A DNA stretch of 64,000 bases from Ctena decussata (taxonomy: Eukaryota > Mollusca > Bivalvia > Lucinida > Lucinidae), in contig OZ022508.1 in assembly GCA_963989385.1 (NCBI GenBank), positions 54,351,087 to 54,415,086 of the forward strand, written 5' to 3'. A program made the position numbers and the translations under genes. Below, piece by piece: positions 11,684 to 22,100 of the stretch. The notes beneath the pieces were generated by a model. That model was given only the letters and a program-made list of their open reading frames with translations, was not told the origin of the DNA and ran no database searches. Position 1 is the stretch's first letter; every line of letters begins with the position of its first letter.

Positions 11684-12600
11684 CATTGCACAACCCGCAG
11701 GTTTGCACTATAATCACTGTGTGAGTCCGTCCGTCCGTCCGTTATCAGTTAGCGAAAACCGTTATCAGTTAGCGAAAACGCTTATAACTCTTGAACCGCA
11801 TGGGATATTTTGACAAACTTTTGCATACTTATACATGTCAACATTGTCTAACGACTCGCATGCATAACAACCTTATTTGATGGACGAGGCTTTGCTGCGC
11901 ACAAGTTGAAAATTTACGGCCAACTACTGAAAATGCTCATAACTCTTGAACACCGTGGTAAATATGGTTCAGATTTTGTATGCTCATGTATTTTAACATA
12001 GTCCAGCCACCGGCATGCAAAACAGTGACGAGGCTTCACCGAGCATCAATTTGGCTAGTCAAGCTCTTTTATTGAAAATGCTCATAACTCTTGGACCGCT
12101 TGGTATATTTGCTTCAAATTTTGTATACGTATGTAATTTAACATTGCCCAGCCACTGGTATGCAAAACTTCTCATTGCACAACCCGCAGGTTTGCACTAT
12201 AATCACTGCATGAGTCCGTCCGTCCGTCCGTCCGTTATCAGTTAGCGAAAACGCTTATAACTCTTGAACCGCACTCTATATTTTGATACATGTCAACATT
12301 ATCTAACGACTCGCATGCATAACCGTCTTTTTTGATGGACGAGGCTTGCTGAGCACAAGTTGAAAATTTACTGTCAAGTAGTGAAAATGCTCATAACTCA
12401 TGAACCCCGTGGTATATATGGTTCAAATTTTGTATACTTATGTATTTTACTATTGCCCAGCCACCGGCATGCAAAACTGTGACGAAAGTCTAAACAGTAT
12501 TGCACGACCCACAGGTGTGCACTTTAATCGCTGTGCAAGTCCATCAGTCTGTTTGTCCTTCCGCTGTAGTCAGTGAGTGAAATTGCTCATAACTCTTAAC
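11684..12600. repeat. Tandem-core repeat with CCGTCCGTCC tract
   Basis: ACATTGCACAACCCGCAGG starts three related blocks, at 11684, 12173 and 12503 (the last worn), each followed by GAGTCCGTCCGTCC and then by units containing GCTCATAACTCTTGAACCGC. This layout of a lead sequence, a CCGT run and degenerate core units is shared by 15196-16293, 53275-54180 and 57124-59770. Confidence 0.75.
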
Positions 12601-13402
12601 CACATGCTGTAGTTTGATAAAAATATGTATCATTCTACAAGAAATGACCAATTTCATTTCCATACATTCCTTCTGGCACCAGAAACTGATTATTCAACAT
12701 TCACCACGGTTTGTGCACATTAGCATCAGTTGATTCCAATGTTAATGGCAACAGTTAAGACTCTGATCTGACACTATATTTATGGTGTCCGATCTGGGTC
12801 TACACAATTGGCCATTGTCCCTCGTTTCGGTCTCCAAGTGTTAATGGGTTATCAAAATAAAACAAAACAGATTTAACTGAGGTAGTTTTATTTTATAATA
12901 AGTAAAATATTTTAAGTTTAAGCGGCCACACTACGTTGAAACTACCTTGATTTATATTCACCAGCATTGTCATGACATCTCATTATGCAATGAAGATACA
13001 ACATTGTATCAGCCTCAGGGTTTCCCCGGACTCTCATTTTAGCATATTTTGACCCCCCAAAACCCTGTTTGGAACCCTCAAATCTCTGCAGCAGGGGTCC
13101 CAAGGGATGCAATAGTCACCAAACTAAAATGACCCCTGTTCATTTCTTGGATTTGAACTAAATTAACTTGTATCTAAAGGCCAAGAATTACTGCTCTGTG
13201 AACTTGCATATACATGTACACTGGTGTGTATTCTTGAGTTTTTGACTGGGTCAAGGGAATAAATATATCAAGAACAGATATTATAGATTATAGAGGCCCT
13301 ACCGTATTATACATTATAGAGGCCCTACCAGAGTTTAAGGATGCTGGATAGAAAGGTTAATTTTTCAGGGTGATGGGGAGCTATTGTAATTATTTGCATT
13401 AA
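12601..13402. other. Intergenic stretch, no gene seen
   Basis: No coding signal. AACGTTGAAAC-type text near 12930 recurs near 52300. A short duplication, TATAGAGGCCCTACC, occurs twice near 13290-13330. Confidence 0.4.
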
Positions 13403-13560
13403 AGGCCCCATTGCTCTATCAGCATAAAATATTTATCATGAAGCCTATTGTTCCAAGCTTCTCACCATAGTTTTGTAATTGTATACATGTATGATCGTGA
13501 TCGGCCGGCTTTAAAAAATTAAATCGTCCTTGAGTTTTTCATAAAAAAGAAAAATATATA
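13403..13560. repeat. Dispersed repeat D, copy 2
   Basis: AAAGGCCCCATTGCTCTATCAGC and following blocks align with 4755-4900. Confidence 0.65.
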
Positions 13561-13772
13561 GGTCATTTTTGTTGATATCTTAAATAAATCAATATCGAAA
13601 TCACAAACTTTAGTGTATGAAAAATAAACTATAAGGTACAGGAGGTAAAATGCCTCAAATGAGGACCCTAAAACAACACAAAAACAACACGCATTTTTAT
13701 GAAGAGACTTGCCTTTTTCGGTTCCTCTTTTTCTGCCAGTTATGTGACACAAAACGCACATGAACCGACATA

Positions 13773-14009
13773 TGAGTGCGACACGTGAAAACCAACAAAG
13801 TGGTTGTGCGCCCAGCGCAGACTCAGATCAGCCTGGGCATCCGCCCAGTCTAATCAGACTCTTCGCTAAGCGCTTAAAGGGTAGCCAAGGGACTAAGCTA
13901 CCTTCATGCGGACAGCGAAGACTCAGATCAGACTGGGCGGATGCCCTGGCTGGTCTAAGTCTGCGCTGTACGCACGACCATATTGTTGGTTTTCTCGTGT
14001 CGCGGCTCA
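13773..14009. repeat. Nested-palindrome MITE, family A, copy 5 (well preserved)
   Basis: Reference copy. Ends are TGAGTGCGACACGTGAAAACCAACAAAGTGG and the inverse ATATTGTTGGTTTTCTCGTGTCGCGGCTCA. Each arm also contains its own palindrome, AGACTCAGATCAGCCTGGGC, four bases, then GCCCAGTCTAATCAGACTC. A central stem, GTAGCCAAGGGACTAAGCTAC, completes it. The element is thus one long hairpin that could also fold as three smaller ones. No open frame, no transposase, and no consistent target duplication that I can define: flanks are usually AT-rich, such as ATAT or AATT on both sides. Confidence 0.9.
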
Positions 14010-14740
14010 ATTATTATCATCAATTCTGAGAGCTATACTTGTTTTGTAATGATTCGTGCTTCGACAAGTTTTACCTCTGGTAGGACTATGAAGACCTTAT
14101 TTACTATTTATGTTGTGGGTGAGGGGCAGAAGCAAACTACTTATAGGATGCGTGGGTACTGTTTTCATGTACCTCTAATCCCTACCTCAGCCCCGTCCAC
14201 TTTGTGAAGTAGAGACCCTCTTGATCTACAATATGCTTGAAGGGATAGCGCCGGTGTACAAAAAGGAGGTTTAGGGTTCGTTCAGTTAGGGGTTTTGTGT
14301 GTGTGAGTTGAAACGTCACTAGCCTGAGCCCCCTTTTAGAGGCATCAATACCCAGGGCTAACCCCGGGTAAAGTTACATCCATTCGCATATTGCGGGTGG
14401 TTTCATTATAAGCATGACAGTTTTCAGTAAGCAGTTGCGAGCTGTTTGTAATTTGCATAATCGTACCGTAACATTTATAACAGTATACTTTATTTCATCT
14501 GTATTTGTAAATTTTCCTGCAGAAAGTAATTCCGCTTCTTTTTAATAATACATTGAGTTCTTCTTATTCTTTACGTTGCGTCTTTTCTCTTTCTGTGTTT
14601 ATTTGTTTGTTTTTCTCAGTATTTCTTACATTGGCGGTTTATGTCTTATAATAGAAATATTGGAAATGCAAAACTGAAACCGAAAGTTGAAATATTGCAA
14701 ATACTAAAGGTAACCATAAAGCAGTAAAAAGGTAAATAAT
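14010..14740. other. Intergenic stretch, no gene seen
   Basis: AT-rich with some GT-rich text near 14280. No gene recognised. Confidence 0.4.
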
Positions 14741-14910
14741 TGAGCCGCGACACGAGAACACCAACAAAGTCGTTGTGCGCCCAACGCAGACTCAGATCAT
14801 CCGTCCAGTCTGATCAGACTCTTAGTTAAGTGCTTAAAGAGTAGCTAAGGGTCTAAGCTACCTTCATGGGGACAGCGAAGACACTGATCAGACTGGGCGG
14901 ATGCCCAGGG
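14741..14910. repeat. Family A MITE, copy 6, right third missing
   Basis: It runs from TGAGCCGCGACACGAGAACACC to GGGCGGATGCCCAGG and stops exactly where copy 7 begins. Confidence 0.85.
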
Positions 14911-15111
14911 GCCGCGACACGAGAAAACCAACAAAGTGGCTGTGCGCTCAGCGCAGACTCAATCAGCCTGGGCATCCGCCCTGTCTGATCAGACTCTGAG
15001 CTACCTCCATGGGGACAGCGAAGACTCTGATCAGACTGGGCGGATGCCCAGGCTGAGCCGAGGCTTCACTGGGCGCAAACGCCACTTGTTGGTTTGTCGT
15101 GTCGCGGCTCA
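14911..15111. repeat. Family A MITE, copy 7, joined head to tail to copy 6
   Basis: GCCGCGACACGAGAAAACC to TTTGTCGTGTCGCGGCTCA. The direct abutment at 14910/14911 suggests recombination between copies or insertion into one. Confidence 0.85.
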
Positions 15112-15195
15112 AATAATTTTCATGGTTCATTCGTGCACACGGCAAACTCGGCACCATGGTAGGGAACATCGGGATCGGGGGTTAGTTTATTGGAA

Positions 15196-16293
15196 GTTTT
15201 TATCCCCCGCCGAAGGCGGAGAGATATAGGTTTCTCCATATCCGTCCTTCCGTCTGTCCGTCCTTCCGTCCGTCCGTCCGTCCGTCCGTCTGTCCGTCCG
15301 GAGCCATAACTAAGTAACCACTGGACGGAATTTCATGAAACTTAATATGAATATATATCACTATAACTCGCTGATGCACGTCAAGTTTCATCAGACTGGC
15401 TTGAGTAATGCATGAGTTATTGCCCTTGAATTGTTTTAAAATCAATAAAATCAGCCATAACTAAGTAACCACTGGACGGAATTTCATGAAACTTATAATA
15501 AATATGTATCACTATATTACGCTGATGTATGTCACGTTTCATTAGACTGGCTTCAGGGGTGCATGAGTTATTGCCCTTTAATTGACTTAAAACAATAAAA
15601 TGAGCCATAACTAAGTAACCAATTATCAAAACTTCATGAAACTAAAACTTAATGTGTATCACCATAAGGCAGTTATGCACATAAAGTTTCATCAGAATGT
15701 CATCAGAAATTCATGAGTTATTGTCCTAGAATGAATTTCAAATTGACACATTTAGTCATAACTAAGTAATCAATGAATAGAATTCTATGAAACTTTTACT
15801 AAATACCCATCACCATAACACATTGATGCATTTTAAGTTTTGTCGAAATTTCTTCAGCTAGCAATGAGTTATTGCCCTTGACTTGGTTTAAAATCAACAA
15901 ATTGAGTCATAATTAAGTAACCAATGAATGGAATTTCATGAAACTTCAAATAATTATGTATTGTAGCAATGCACATTTAAGTTTGATCTTAATTGCATCA
16001 GTAGTGCATGATTTAATGCCCTTGAATTGATTTAAACTCCACATATATGATTGTATTAGCCATAACTTAGATACTTGACTGAACAAAATTTCTGGAAACA
16101 GAATAAAACGTGTATCATCATAGTGCAGTTATGCTGAGGCAAGTGTTTAAGAACAGCTTCAGCTTATGCCTCACTTAAGCCAGAGTAATAGTCCTTGATT
16201 TGATTTACAGTCCACAAGTTGAACGAACTAAAAAAACTTAAAATAAACCATAATAAACGAATCGGGGGTCACTTCGGCGGGGGATATAAATTC
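15196..16293. repeat. Tandem-core element with CCCCCGCCGAAG ends
   Basis: It opens with TTATCCCCCGCCGAAGGCGGAG, has a TCCGTCC microsatellite (15241-15300), then about six degenerate units of roughly 155 bases, each with GCCATAACTAAGTAACCA, GGAATTTCATGAAACTT and ATGAGTTATTGCCCTTGA, and closes with ACTTCGGCGGGGGATATAA, the inverse of its start. Open frames on the minus strand here come from the tandem units. The architecture resembles bivalve pearl-type (Helentron-related) elements with about 160-base core repeats; that comparison is inference. Confidence 0.8.
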
Positions 16294-16606
16294 ACCGAAT
16301 TTGCTTGTTACTATAACTTCATATTAAACATAACGTGAGCACTAGAATAATCCCTGTATGAAATGCAAAGATAGTCACTTTTCTCAAATAGCAAATTGTA
16401 GTTAGAGAAAACCTCGAGGACTAATATATGGATTTTTTGGCAAAGTAGATCAAAATGAAAGTTGCATAGGCTCATTCAGTAGCATATCAATATCTTGGCC
16501 AAAATTGCGTTTCAGCATTATTGGGTCAATGTCTGTCACAATTCGAAATTTTAGAAAAGCGTTGCCATCACTCTAGTGCCTTCATTTATGAACCGATTTT
16601 TATAAC

Positions 16607-16832
16607 TGAGCCGCGACACGAGAAAACCAACAATGTGGTTGTGCGCCCAGCACAGACTCAGATCAGCCTGGGCATCCGCCCAGATTGATCAGTCTTTTCT
16701 ATGCGCTTAAAGGTCTATGTTATCTCCATGCGGGCAGCGAAGACTCTGATCAGACTGGGCGATTGCCCAGGCTGATCTGAGTCTGCGCTGGGCGCACAAC
16801 CACTTTGTTGGTTTTGTCGTGTCGAGGCTCAT
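16607..16832. repeat. Family A MITE, copy 8
   Basis: TGAGCCGCGACACGAGAAAACC to TTTTGTCGTGTCGAGGCTCA. Confidence 0.88.
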
Positions 16833-16834
16833 AT

Positions 16835-17812
16835 AAAGTATAACCGGAAATTATTGAGAATTGCATTTTTCATAATATGTTAATCCTAGTTGTTGCAGTA
16901 AATGATCATTTGCATGGTGGAATATTAAGAAAGGAATGTAATACATAATTCCTTGCTTTAATATTTCACTTTAAAAAATTTACTAGCATTTTCAATAATT
17001 TATATCAGATTGTTGGACCAAGGGGTCTAAAATCACAAAGTAAGATTAATTTTAAAGAGCGTTTAGAAGTAGCAGTCTTAAACTAGACCACACTGCTTTA
17101 AGCTAACTTATTAAACAATCTCAGGATGATTAATGTTGTTATGAGTCATAAAATATTTAAGGCTTGACTAAGATTTTTAAGCAATTTGAGTTTGGCGCAT
17201 TAATGGTATAATCTACAAAAATGTGCGCCGCAATTTCAAGACCAAGTAAAATGAATATCCAACAAGGGTGATCTTATCTTCTGATATCAAATTACATATA
17301 AATCACTAGCCTTTGTAATTATACAGTCATGCTTGTCTGTCATATCTTACTTTCTATACAGTGACTAAATCTTGTAGCCAAGCCAGCTGAAAATTTACCT
17401 TTTTCTTAGAATTTAGTGAGCATTTGAAATCTATCTTTGCTCAGATCGTACATGTAATAATTTCTTATAAACGATATCACACAGATTTGCTGATGATACA
17501 GCAGTATTGTTTCTGTATCTGAAAAAGTAATTTTAAATATACATTCTTAATTTAGCACTTTCTTGTACGCATTTTATTTCAAATTTCATCTTATTTTGCG
17601 ATTTTTTTCAAATTTTGTACTTGGTTAATTAAAGGAGAGAAAATCCACCTCTTTTAGATGAATGACAAATATCGAAACCACCACATTGTAGATCACTGAT
17701 GAATACATCAACATAATACCAAATCAGTTCCATTTATTTCATATAAAGCTAGAAAATTACTGGCTAAAATTTGTTAAAAATTCTCGATAATTTCCGGTCA
17801 TACTGTAACTGA
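16835..17812. repeat. Possible 1 kb element with inverted ends
   Basis: AGTATAACCGGAAATTATTGAGAAT at the left recurs inverted as ATTCTCGATAATTTCCGGTCATACT at the right. The interior is AT-rich and shows no gene. Flanking text on the two sides is alike (CAGCATTATTGGGTCAATGTC near 16513 and CAGCATTATCTGGTCAAAGTC near 17842), so it may lie in an older tandem repeat. Confidence 0.55.
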
Positions 17813-18280
17813 ATACAAACGTTTAGTATGGCAATGACTTTTCAGCATTATCTGGTCAAAGTCAATGTCATAGTGTTTTTTTTTTTTTGAAAAAAATGAC
17901 ATCGATCTAGTGCCTTCATTTATAGGCCGAAAATTAAAAAAAAGTACCGAAGTACTTGGAAAAAATTGCGTTTCAGTCGTCTGTGGCGAAGGTAAAGGTC
18001 ATAGTCGTTATTTCTATAGCTCTGTAATATTTAGTACAAAAAAGTACCAAAATACTGGGAAATATTTGCGTTTCAGCAGTCTGTGGCAAAGGTCAAGGTC
18101 ACAGTTACTATTTCTATAGCTTTGTCAGTACCTGGGACATGTACATTGAAACTGAGTATCCATCAGCGATGAAATCAGTAGGATTAACAATCTGGAACGA
18201 AGGGATTGAATCGCTTGCGATGCCTTGTTTTCAGTTTGAAAATACTTATAACTTTCTTAATTTTTAACCGATTTTGGTAT
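17813..18280. other. Short direct repeats, no gene
   Basis: Two units of about 95 bases (CCAAAGGTCAAGGTCA-like with AGTACC and TGGGAAAAATTGCGTTTCAG) occur between 17900 and 18125. No coding signal. Confidence 0.45.
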
Positions 18281-18362
18281 AACTCAGCTTACATACATCT
18301 TTTACTTCAACTTAGGAGCGGCCTCCTAAGTAGTTGAAGTAAAAGATGTATGTGAGCTGAGT
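18281..18362. repeat. Hairpin, arms about 38 bases
   Basis: ACTCAGCTTACATACATC, then TTTTACTTCAACTTAGGAG, pairs with CTCCTAAGTAGTTGAAGTAAAA and GATGTATGTGAGCTGAGT. The loop is only a few bases (CGGC). Directly after it comes a 26-base C run. Confidence 0.8.
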
Positions 18363-18409
18363 AGTGGATAACGAGCTAGACAAGCAATACAGAGATCGCA
18401 AGATCTACT

Positions 18410-18435
18410 CCCCCCCCCCCCCCCCCCCCCCCCCC
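18410..18435. repeat. Poly-C run of 26
   Basis: Uninterrupted C tract joining the hairpin at 18281-18362 to a SINE tail at 18440. Its length is likely to vary between reads and individuals. Confidence 0.9.
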
Positions 18436-18439
18436 ACTT

Positions 18440-18535
18440 TTCTGGTCTTTCGGATCAGACTTTTAACCGAGGTCCCGTCTCTGTCGGACCTAGTTGTTGG
18501 TGGGACGTTAAACCCAAGTTCACTCACTCACCACG
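18440..18535 (+). repeat. SINE 3' end, 5' part missing
   Basis: TTTAACCGAGGTCCCGTCTC and TTGTTGGTGGGACGTTAAACCC then CACTCACTCACC match the tail of the full SINE at 30925-31092. The tRNA-like head is absent. At 18615-18650 an inverted worn piece of the same tail (AAAGTCCCACCAACTAG) is visible. Confidence 0.8.
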
Positions 18536-18997
18536 TTCACTTCAATTTAATCAATGACTTTGTGAGCCTTTTCCTTTAATATTTTTAATATAGATATCTC
18601 AATAAGAGTAAGGTTTTAGTGAGTAAGCGAGCTCGGATTAAAGTCCCACCAACTAGTATTTCACTCTATCGATTTTAGCAGTTACCGTAATAGAACACCT
18701 ACACATTCATTAATAATACAATAATTTACATCCGTTTTCAAAACCAACACGGAAAAAATAAACTATACACATTTCGACAGGAACAACCATATACTTAATA
18801 ACATAATTTGTCAGTGTCAGCGCTAATGCACTGAGTCAAGGTCGGCAGTTCTGGATCAGGAACAGATAGAAAAGAAATGACCATCAACTATTGACGTATC
18901 TTTTCCTAATGAGTATAGTTCGTTTAAGGTTACGTAATATAGGACGCGAAGTATTGTAATACCCGCCCATTAAACGACTTGCACTGACACAGGAAGT
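18536..18997. other. Region upstream of the calpain start codon
   Basis: No confident TATA box or initiator. In the reading frame of the calpain ATG there is a stop (TAA at 18971), so that frame cannot extend left. A CACAG lies seven bases before the ATG, so the first coding exon could be spliced to an upstream non-coding or short coding exon that I cannot place. Confidence 0.4.
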
Positions 18998-19162
18998 ATG
19001 CCTAGATTCAAGAGGGATTTTCGTTCTCTTAAAAAGGAGCTCTTAGAGAAGCGCCTTGAGTACGAAGATCCTGAGTTTCCAGCGAATAACAAGTCTCTTT
19101 CATACAGTGGAAATTTACCAGCGGGCTTACCTGTGTCGGAAGTCGTATGGATGAGACCAAAG
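18998..19162 (+). CDS. Calpain exon 1 (residues 1-55)
   Basis: ATG with A at -3 and an in-frame stop nine codons upstream. It contains [19 protein letters not shown], which matches the (L)[19 protein letters not shown] signature at the start of the calpain protease core, and ends VVWMRPK before GTAAGA (phase 0). Only about 12 residues precede the conserved segment, so the N-terminal propeptide is very short, unless an upstream exon exists. Confidence 0.88.
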
Positions 19163-22100
19163 GTAAGACTATTATTTTTCACCTACATGTACCACAGTGT
19201 ATAGAATAGATTTTTCTTACCTACGAGACAGAGTTTGTTCTATTTTTAGCGGTGCTGGAAAATTCTGTCTTGCCCATGGGCTGGGACAGCTCACACGAGC
19301 TTGAATTCTGCGTATCACTACTCACACAATGAAATGCGATAAGCCCCGGTCGGCGATTCTATACTTTATGCATTATTTTTTAAAGCAATAAATTTCCTCA
19401 AACAAACTCATTCTTTATTAGTCCACCATTAACTGTATCTATGTCTTAAAATCGAAAAACAAAAATCCGAAATAGTCAATTTTTAACACAAACACTGTCG
19501 AGGGTGCTGCCATTTTGAAGACGTTACCAACTGACGTTTGAAATAACGTTGACGTTACGTCACAATACTACTTACGCTTGTACACGTTCGCGTGAAATAA
19601 TAGTTCCCCGTTCAATTTGAAATATATCGTAGGTAAGAAAAATAATCAATCATTGGTCTCCGATGCGGACAGGGAAATCCCAACCCTCGGGCACAAGGGG
19701 TGTGTCGGAAACTCGGGCACAAGGGGTGTGTCGGAAACTCGGCAAGCCTCGTTTCCGACACACCCCGTGTGCCCTCCGGTTGGGATTTCCCTGTCCGCAT
19801 CGGAGACCGATAGATTCTATTTATCCGTGTCCTTTAAGACAGTAGCAAATCTTACCCCACATGTCTAGCCATGTAGAATAACCTACACGTGAATTCGTTC
19901 GAATTTCTTTGCTCGGTGGCTTCCCAGAAAGGATTTAGAAACATTCATTTTGCATTATCATTGTCATTAAATAGTCTTCTTCTAGCTTACCAGCTATTGT
20001 ACCAGTTCTTTGGCTTTGTTCCATTTCCTTTCTGAGTGATTTATGACGTCCCTTTCTAAGTCACTCATTAAATTACGTAATACTAGCTCGTTTTAAGGTA
20101 GAAGAAAACAGTCAGCCAACTAAGCTTTTTGATATTGATAGGTGAGAAAAAGTATCCAGTGGGGATATGGACCCCAATCCAAGGGTCTACCGTTCAAGTA
20201 GGAAACTCTGCAGAGCCGCGTTTCCCGCTTGAACGGTAGACCCTAGGATTGGAACAAGTGATAGATTCTATTTGTTTTAACTGAAATAGATTAAAATTAA
20301 ATACACTATTGAGTTAGCTTCCATAACCAATTAAAAGTCAGTTCAATTGGTTAATTTTAAGGTAAATGGGTTAACCCACAGAGGATTGAAGCAATTCTGG
20401 TTTTTTTTTTTTTTTTTTTTTTTTTTCGCTCCGCTTTTCATTGGAGATGAAGTCTCGAGAAAAAGACTTTGCTCCTTTTTCTTTCCCCAGTTTAGAAGGG
20501 CTGACACAGCCCTTCTAAACTGAGGAAAGAGAAAGGAGCAAAGTCTTTCCAGCGAAACTAGAAGGGAGTCACAAAATGGCGGCAAAAGTATGGAGGTTAC
20601 ATTAAATGCTTCTCATAATGAAATATTGACAACTTGCCTATATTGATGATTTAAGTGTCACCCCTTACAAAGTAATCACCCTTACCAATACAATACAATA
20701 CAAATCTCTTTATTATCATCTCAGTCCATACAATGGCAACATGAGGCATAATGATACAGGTTATAAAGGAACTCGTTCAGAGTTTTTAATTGATCTATTT
20801 CCTTCTAAACTGCATAAATCTGAAAGATATATTGAATATCTTTTGTTCGCATTGTCTCATGTATCTTCAAACTGATTGATTCGTTATTTTTTTGCAAATT
20901 AGTAGGACTTATCTAACGCTGAAAATTAATGAAGCTTTCATCACGTTCACCCACCCCCAACACACACAAACACACACACACACACACAAAATCGATGCCA
21001 AGACTCGAACCTGCACTATTTTGCTTGCCAAACCAAATGCTTGGAATCGATACAAGTCGATACAAGTCTTTTTACCATTATAAGTCACAACTGCTGTCTA
21101 CCTAAACTGTATGTTATTAAAATATTTTATCATATGACGTCGCATCTGAGTTTAATAAATTCAATAATACAGGAGGACGAATGCAAGATTCTATTTATCA
21201 TATGACACTAAAATCGCATTTTATTCGCAAAATTTGCACTAAAACGTCACGATTTCGCCATTAGAAAGCGCGACGTTTTAATGTACGTCAACGTACAACG
21301 TTACGACGTAATTTGCATATTTAATCCAGTAGTGGATTATCGTTTTTAATACATGGCTTTATTACACCCTCAGATGCGACGTCATATGATAAACTATATT
21401 AAACCGAAACTGTAATAGGACTCTAATAGGAATCACAAGTAAAAAGAAGACTATTTTGCAAGTAAAACCATTTCACATGTTTAAATGCTAAGAAGAAAGT
21501 CTGTTGCTATTTCAGAGTTTGAGAATTTTTCCGCGCGTTAAAACCAACAATATATCTGCCCGTATGTTTAAGATTTTTCGCCCGGAATGCTAAACCTTAT
21601 AGTCCTGGACTCCGCTTGAAAACCAATTTACGCCTCACTGGCAAATTTCACCTTACATAAGAGGTAGCGGGTGGTGGGTTGGGACGGATAAATGACCACA
21701 TCTCATACGGATAAAAATATTACGCCCCTTTTACGGACAAAGTGTATAGTAGAGGATCCCGCACTTAAATAATTCCTATTTTCGTGAGCCGTAATAAATA
21801 TGTAAACATACAGATATAAATATCCCTTGTTAATGCACTTATCCATCTTTCAGGACATCGTGCGAGTGAGAAACCCGAGAGGAAAACCGAAATTTGTTGC
21901 TGGCAAACTGACCAGATCAGATTTGGATCAAGGAATGTTAGGTAAAATCATGCAAAACGAATAATGTCTATCATATATTAGATAGCATGTATTTTAGTCA
22001 ATAAATGTGGCCTCACCAAAGATGACTTTACCTTACTTATGTCAAGTGCTCGATATCGTCACCGGCTTAATTATTTGGATTGCCATTGTTCAGATTACCC

